Below are positions 59,101 to 64,000 of a DNA stretch of 64,000 nt, piece by piece; the first letter of the stretch is position 1; every line of letters starts with the position of its first letter. The stretch is from the NCBI RefSeq assembly GCF_949628215.1, contig NC_134280.1, positions 51,672,621 to 51,736,620 on the forward strand. The letters run 5' to 3'. The position numbers and the translations under genes were made by a program. This DNA comes from Phalacrocorax aristotelis (lineage: Eukaryota > Chordata > Aves > Suliformes > Phalacrocoracidae). Under the pieces are notes generated by a model. It was not told where the DNA came from, made no database searches, and was given only the letters and a program-made list of their open reading frames with translations.

Positions 59101-60901
59101 ATATCATGGATGGCTCAAAATCACAATGCACTTCTCATCTGGTATTTATTTTTCATTAAACAGCAAGGGTTAGTTTGACCTTTTTGACACACATAGGCAT
59201 TCATTCTACCTCTAAGGATGGAAAAGACACTCCTTTCTAACACAGCTTTACACAGACAAACAGGAATCTTGAACTTCATAGAGAATCATCACAGAATATT
59301 AAAAAAAATCATTTAAAACCTGATAAATTACGTGCATCTTTTCTAGAGAGGAAACATCAAGCTAAAAGTAAATATTCTTTTCTTCCCCACACCCAGTTTT
59401 GAAAGCTACCTACTAGCTAATATAAAAATGGATGCCATTTCAGATCACAACCCCTTCATTTTCTGAGACATTCTGGTTCAGTAGTGCCACTGAAAGTAGA
59501 AAAAAAACAGTGTAATAGAATTCAATTCTTGTGCTATTCTAGATACCATTGCCAGAGTGACTTTAAATTGCTTTTGTATGAACTAGAAAGGTCAAGTTAA
59601 TTGAGCACAAGGATTCACGCAGCAAATTATCTTACTACTAATGGTATGGAAGAAAGAAGCCTGATTAGTAAACCCAGCTGGATACTTGCAATGTGAGAAG
59701 TTGAGAGATGCCAGAACTAAATCAGAGAGGTGAAGATCAATAGTTCTTTAATCAATGGTGGATTACGGTGGGATTTATTCTGCTGAAAACAGCATGGACA
59801 GATAAATTCCCCACTGAGATTAATTACTGGGAAGGGTGGATGCAAACTGAGGAGTGCAGTTATCTTTGTGACAACTGTAAGTGGCAAGAAGAACACCAGC
59901 AGGAGTACAGAGCTATTGCCTGAATCTCTGCTGGTGACCAATGACACCCTCATCAAATTCCCAGCACTTCTTAGTTCCTTAGAAGAAACTGCCTTGAAGC
60001 CCACGTGTTTCTACAAATACAAATATTGTAAACAAAAAAGCAGGTACAAAATTTTTTGGCTTTGTTTTTAAACTGATGGGTCATTTCAGCTTTTGGGTTC
60101 ATAAAAATTCTGTATTATGGAGATGAAAGCACCAATGCCTACAGCTAAAGAATGACGGCTTCATGCACAAAGATGCTGATCACATTCACAGCACCTACTT
60201 AAGTCAAGGATCAAAGCTGCTCTGGGGCCCTGTCTATTGGGGCTACCCATGTAATCCATCATTACCATTATAGCTTTTGGTGCTAAACATTACAGTTCCC
60301 ACAAGCCAACCATCATGCACTAGTATGCATCTGGTAAGCAGGCTAACCAGAAGAGAGAAATCACAGAGCACCTCTTGTAACAAAACCCATTTAGAAACAA
60401 GTCATAAATTGAAATAACTGTGACTTTGAACTACTTAAGGAATTTATGAACATGAAAAAACAAACAGACCTAACTGCTTAGCTTGTCACTGCTTGATTTT
60501 CTACCAGCTTGAGGGAAAGATATCTAATTGGTCTCCCCCCCAACATTTTACATTGACTTACCTTATCAGAAGACAGCAAGACACAGAGGGTCCAGCAGAT
60601 ATTAAATTTGCTGGACATAATCTGATGGATTTATTTGTTCACTTACTTTGGTTTTTAGCAGCAATTGTTTGAAAGGTCTCCGTCTTAAACTTTGATCAGA
60701 TGGCATCAACTTGTCCATTTTATTTCTTGTAGAAAACATTTCAGAAAATATTTTCAACTCTGACACCAACCCAGTTATGTTGGTCTATTTTCAGTGACTC
60801 TGAATTTCAGAGCTTTAAAAGAAACTTCTGGTTTTTTTTTTTTTCTCTGAATTTTATCAGATACCAACAATCACTTCTGTGTGGCAAATCAGAAAAGGTT
60901 C

Positions 60902-60907
60902 TTTATT
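60902..60907 (-). terminator. CHID1: CHID1 poly(A) signal
   Basis: TTTATT on the plus strand is AATAAA on the minus strand, 139 bases past the CHID1 stop codon. It implies a compact 3' UTR of about 160 bases ending near 60885. Confidence 0.75.
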
Positions 60908-61045
60908 GTGAAAAATGCGAGTTTAATACAGATATGTTATAAATTACAAAAAATGTTTTAAAAATCACCTCTCCAGGATACCCAAATTAATTGAACATGG
61001 AGTCTCAGTGAAGCAAATAAAGTCTTTCGCAGATCATCTCTTATT

Positions 61046-61144
<99 letters not shown>

Positions 61145-63226
61145 CTAAGACAAAGACACATAAGGCAATTACCTTTTAGTCAGAGACATTAAACACAATC
61201 TCTTCATGCCATTATTGGACTTTTTGAAAACATCTATCCTTTAAAAGATACTGAAAAACCTAGTCTGTTTTTCAAACACTCTCTGGTTAGAAAGCAATCA
61301 TTCAGTAAGAGACAGTTAATTGCACCAGTTAATTCAATGACCTAATAAAAGATAACCAGCTAAACAGACAAAATGCCACAGAAATAAATCAGATTTATGA
61401 ACTATGCAAAGGACTGTTCTAATTTAGACTATCATTCCACAATGTACAGAAATTCTAACTCTTCCCAGAAATGTCTCAGGGGTAAAATAAAACTTTATCA
61501 CTGAAGACAATTAGAACAACTTGTCAAATACCATCAAGATCTCTCACCTACCCTTGTCTTCTCCCAGGACAGTCACAACTTTCATTATCACAACTCTATT
61601 TTAAAGAGATTCTGGGAGATTAATATTTAAAACTGTCTTTACTTGAGCTCCAGCCATTGATTTCGAGTTAGTTTAGCTATTGGTTTATAAGTGAAGCAAG
61701 GCCACAATTCATGTTCTGCACTTCTTTCAGTTCAGGCAATAAAAATAATTATTTTTCTATCTTTTACTTTCAGATTTTCTCACTTTGAAGGGCAGCTCTG
61801 GAATGTTTAAACTGCTTACACTAGGGCTGTGTTTAAAACTAATTTCTATAGAAAACAGAACAAAATATCAAGATATTAACAGATCCACTGGACCTGGCGT
61901 TCATGTCTGCTTCTAACTAATCATGTAGAAACCAATTTTGAGCAACCTGTCAGTGATTATAACATTAAAAAGGGGAGGAAACACACTTGTTATGGGGCAA
62001 TAAAATTAAGTTTTCTCTGGCCATCTTGATCACCATTATGTGAACAACTCTTTGATTTGCCCCAGCATATAAATCTCATATTTCATTACAAGCTTGCTGA
62101 AATTGGAAAGAAACCTCTTTCCATAAATTCACCAACCATCCCAGTTGAGTATCTGTTAGAGAAGAAGTAGTGAAAGAAATTAGTGTTCTTAACCTAGTTA
62201 GTACTGAAAATAGCAGGGTGAAACCCTTCCACAAGGCCCAAGAGAACATAGCATAACAACATGCAGCACGATCTATCTTTTCCCTGATAGATTTGCAGTG
62301 AAACTTTCTAACACTCTAAGACAGGTACTACTAGCAAGAACACGGTTAGATGTGGTAATTAATATCCCATATGTGCTGGTACTTCTACCAATATTAGATT
62401 AATGAAGGGAAATATCCTTGTAGTAATGGAGCTTAAGATAACAACCCTGTTCAGAAAAACAAGAGCCTTGGATCATTTCACACTAGTTTAACCTTCAAAA
62501 ATGTCTCTGTTTTCTGTAAATATTATATATTTTCACTATAGAAGAAATTCACTTCCAATATTAAAAGCCAGCAGAGTCTTACCATACTGCCTTTAGCTTA
62601 ATTTGAGACAATCTAAAGATAGCTTCCTAGGAACTAAGGCTGCATGTAACCATTTTATCCTGTATTCTGGTATATTGCAGACTACTATGTAGACAGAAGT
62701 TGCATGTGCTGCCAAAGGACTTTATTAGGGCCAAATGCTTAAGCTTTCAAAACACTAAAATATGTTCTACAGAAACAGTACTGAAGAAAACAGGGTGGTG
62801 CAGGCCAACAGGGAGAATCAGGACACCTTTACAGAGGAAGGCAAAAGTTCCCCAAGCTCCCAGCCAACATGATCAGAAAAATAATTTCTTTGGTCTCTTG
62901 TCTGACAATCACCATGTCTGTTAGCACATGAACTGTGCACTCAAACAGAGCCTCTCAGAGCACTGGTTTGCCCTCATGTGTCTTATCTCTAGACACAGCT
63001 GATCTTTAAAGACTCCCAAACCCCATTATGCATGAAATAGAAAAAAGAATCTTCTTGTACAGGTAGCTGAAGCTTTGAGTCATAAAAACATGAGGGCAAA
63101 CTTCTTTCACAGAAGCCCAAACCCAGTCCAACATTTTCTGAATTGAAAAGTGTCTCAATAATGCAAAAAGTCAAGGAAAGGTCTCTTTCCTGTTGCAGCC
63201 CTCTGACGTGAAGAAGTGGCACCTAC
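61145..63226 (-). other. CHID1: CHID1 intron (2.1 kb)
   Basis: The minus-strand donor is AAG|GTAGGT at 63226 and the acceptor is TCTTAG at 61145. It is single-copy AT-rich sequence. An open frame at 62989-63222 lies in this intron and has no family features. Confidence 0.9.
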
Positions 63227-63269
63227 CTTCAATGTTGGGTAGAAGATGGCATGTTTTCCTCCTTTACTT
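63227..63269 (-). CDS. CHID1: CHID1 penultimate coding exon
   Basis: This is a 43-bp minus-strand exon with acceptor CCTGTTTTGCAG and donor TTGAAG|GTAGGT. The first base completes a codon from the exon upstream, then it reads SKGGKHAIFYPTLK and ends in phase 0, joining in frame to [10 protein letters not shown] of the last exon. Human CHID1 has SRSGRHVVFYPTLK followed by SLQVRLELAR here. The exon encodes the strand before the final barrel helix. The exons further upstream (including the segment with VWD) are right of the window. Confidence 0.95.
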
Positions 63270-64000
63270 CTGCAAAACAGGAAAACCAAATAGTCACAAT
63301 AGCTTTGATAGATTCCCATAAGACTTTTAGCTGAGGTTAGAATTCAAAACTAGTTTTATTCCTTTCCACTAAAATGAAAAAAAGACAATGCTGAAGAAAA
63401 CTGCTGATTTTATTTTGGAGAAGTTATTGCTATTAAAACTAAGGTACGCTAGTTATGTTCAGCACATGAGCATGAAAAGGCCCATATCAAAGACAGAGAC
63501 TACTTGCCATTTAGTGGCTTATATCTTTGAGATTTCTTACCCAGTGTTCATTCCACTCTGGAAGCTGAGGCACTCTGTCTCTGAAATCAGACACTTTTGA
63601 CATCAACTTCCATTTATTCCACACTTGCAGTCTGGCTACTCTACCTGCTGAGGGCAGGGTAGGGCCAAAATCTTTTCTATTCCTCTTCCTTTTCTATTGC
63701 AGATAAGAACTTCTACTCCTGCCCCTTTTCTGTTGTAGATACAAACATATCACAGCATATAAATCCAAAGCAGTGAGGAAAGAAAAGCCATTAAGAGAAG
63801 GTACACAACATATCTAGAAGTCAAGTATGCAACCGTGTCACTGTCCTGCAGGTTGTTAGTTACAGGAATATTTGTCAGAAAGGTCCTCCTGCCAAAATCA
63901 TTCTTTTTAAATGGGCTCTGGCAACACTAGCAGCTGGAAAGTTAGAAAGTTCAAAATATGACTGTATAAAGTCAGAGACCTGCTAGAGGAGTCTTTGCAT
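63270..64000 (-). other. CHID1: CHID1 intron, partial
   Basis: This is intronic sequence on the 5' side of the penultimate exon. I looked for the exon encoding the conserved Trp-Asp and His-Phe-Phe-Glu-Tyr-Lys segment and did not find it, so it should lie beyond 64000. Confidence 0.8.

Larger units (their letters stand above)
41564..60880. other. Region between TSPAN4 and CHID1, no recognised gene
   Basis: These 19 kb lack any gene I recognise. The plus strand is A-rich, suggesting minus-strand transcription. They contain poly(C) runs, a TA-rich repeat (about 42003-42030), a short CR1 tail (52149-52207), and minus-strand exon-like segments at 43076-43123, 46673-46722, 49731-49764, 51102-51153, 56377-56413 and 57837-57902 (see findings). 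Open frames of up to 144 codons (50935-51369 plus, 47279-47644 minus) have no family features. Confidence 0.5.

Noticed and set aside
59410..59488. Minus-strand exon candidate after a very strong acceptor
   Set aside because: The pyrimidine run is excellent, but every frame soon meets a stop and no good donor follows.
63541..63580. Minus-strand exon-like segment (DRVPQLPEWNEHW)
   Set aside because: It has good splice sites but matches no part of CHID1 and would not join properly to the penultimate exon. It is a reminder that pseudo-exons are frequent here.

Overview
The window is vertebrate nuclear DNA, almost certainly from a bird. It carries CR1 LINE copies with the avian 3' tail, a solo LTR of an ERVL-like type common in bird genomes, and very little other repeat. 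Two single-copy genes lie tail to tail: the 3' half of TSPAN4 on the plus strand and the last two coding exons of CHID1 on the minus strand. The same TSPAN4-CHID1 neighbourhood exists on human 11p15.5, so this is conserved synteny. The LTR type suggests a non-galliform bird, but that is inference.

Positions 1-23961 are intron (or 5' flank) upstream of the first visible TSPAN4 exon. I could not find the exons for the N-terminus and first three membrane segments, so they should lie left of the window. This stretch holds an internally deleted CR1 (91-972, minus), a very old CR1/L3-like relic (about 9265-10205, minus), a 585-bp solo LTR (15782-16366), a MIR-like relic (about 16877-16965) and a 26-bp alternating purine-pyrimidine tract (20811-20836).

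TSPAN4 coding exons are at 23962-24063, 32567-32698, 35114-35197 and 38051-38119, all phase 0. They encode the last 128 residues: most of the large extracellular loop with its CCG motif and six cysteines, TM4 and the C-terminal tail. A 5'-truncated CR1 (33715-34430, plus) sits between the second and third. The 3' UTR probably runs to about 40.78 kb and contains a possible 3'-UTR intron.

From about 40.8 kb rightward the plus strand changes from T-rich to A-rich, as expected where transcription is mainly from the minus strand. CHID1 ends at 61046 (stop) with a poly(A) signal at 60902-60907. Between CHID1 and TSPAN4 lie about 20 kb with no gene I recognise. Several minus-strand segments there have good splice sites and compatible reading phases, finishing at a poly(A) signal (40775-40780) that nearly abuts that of TSPAN4 (40757-40762). 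This possible unrecognised minus-strand transcript is the most interesting and least certain part of the window. There is no CpG island, tRNA, rRNA or CRISPR array that I can see.
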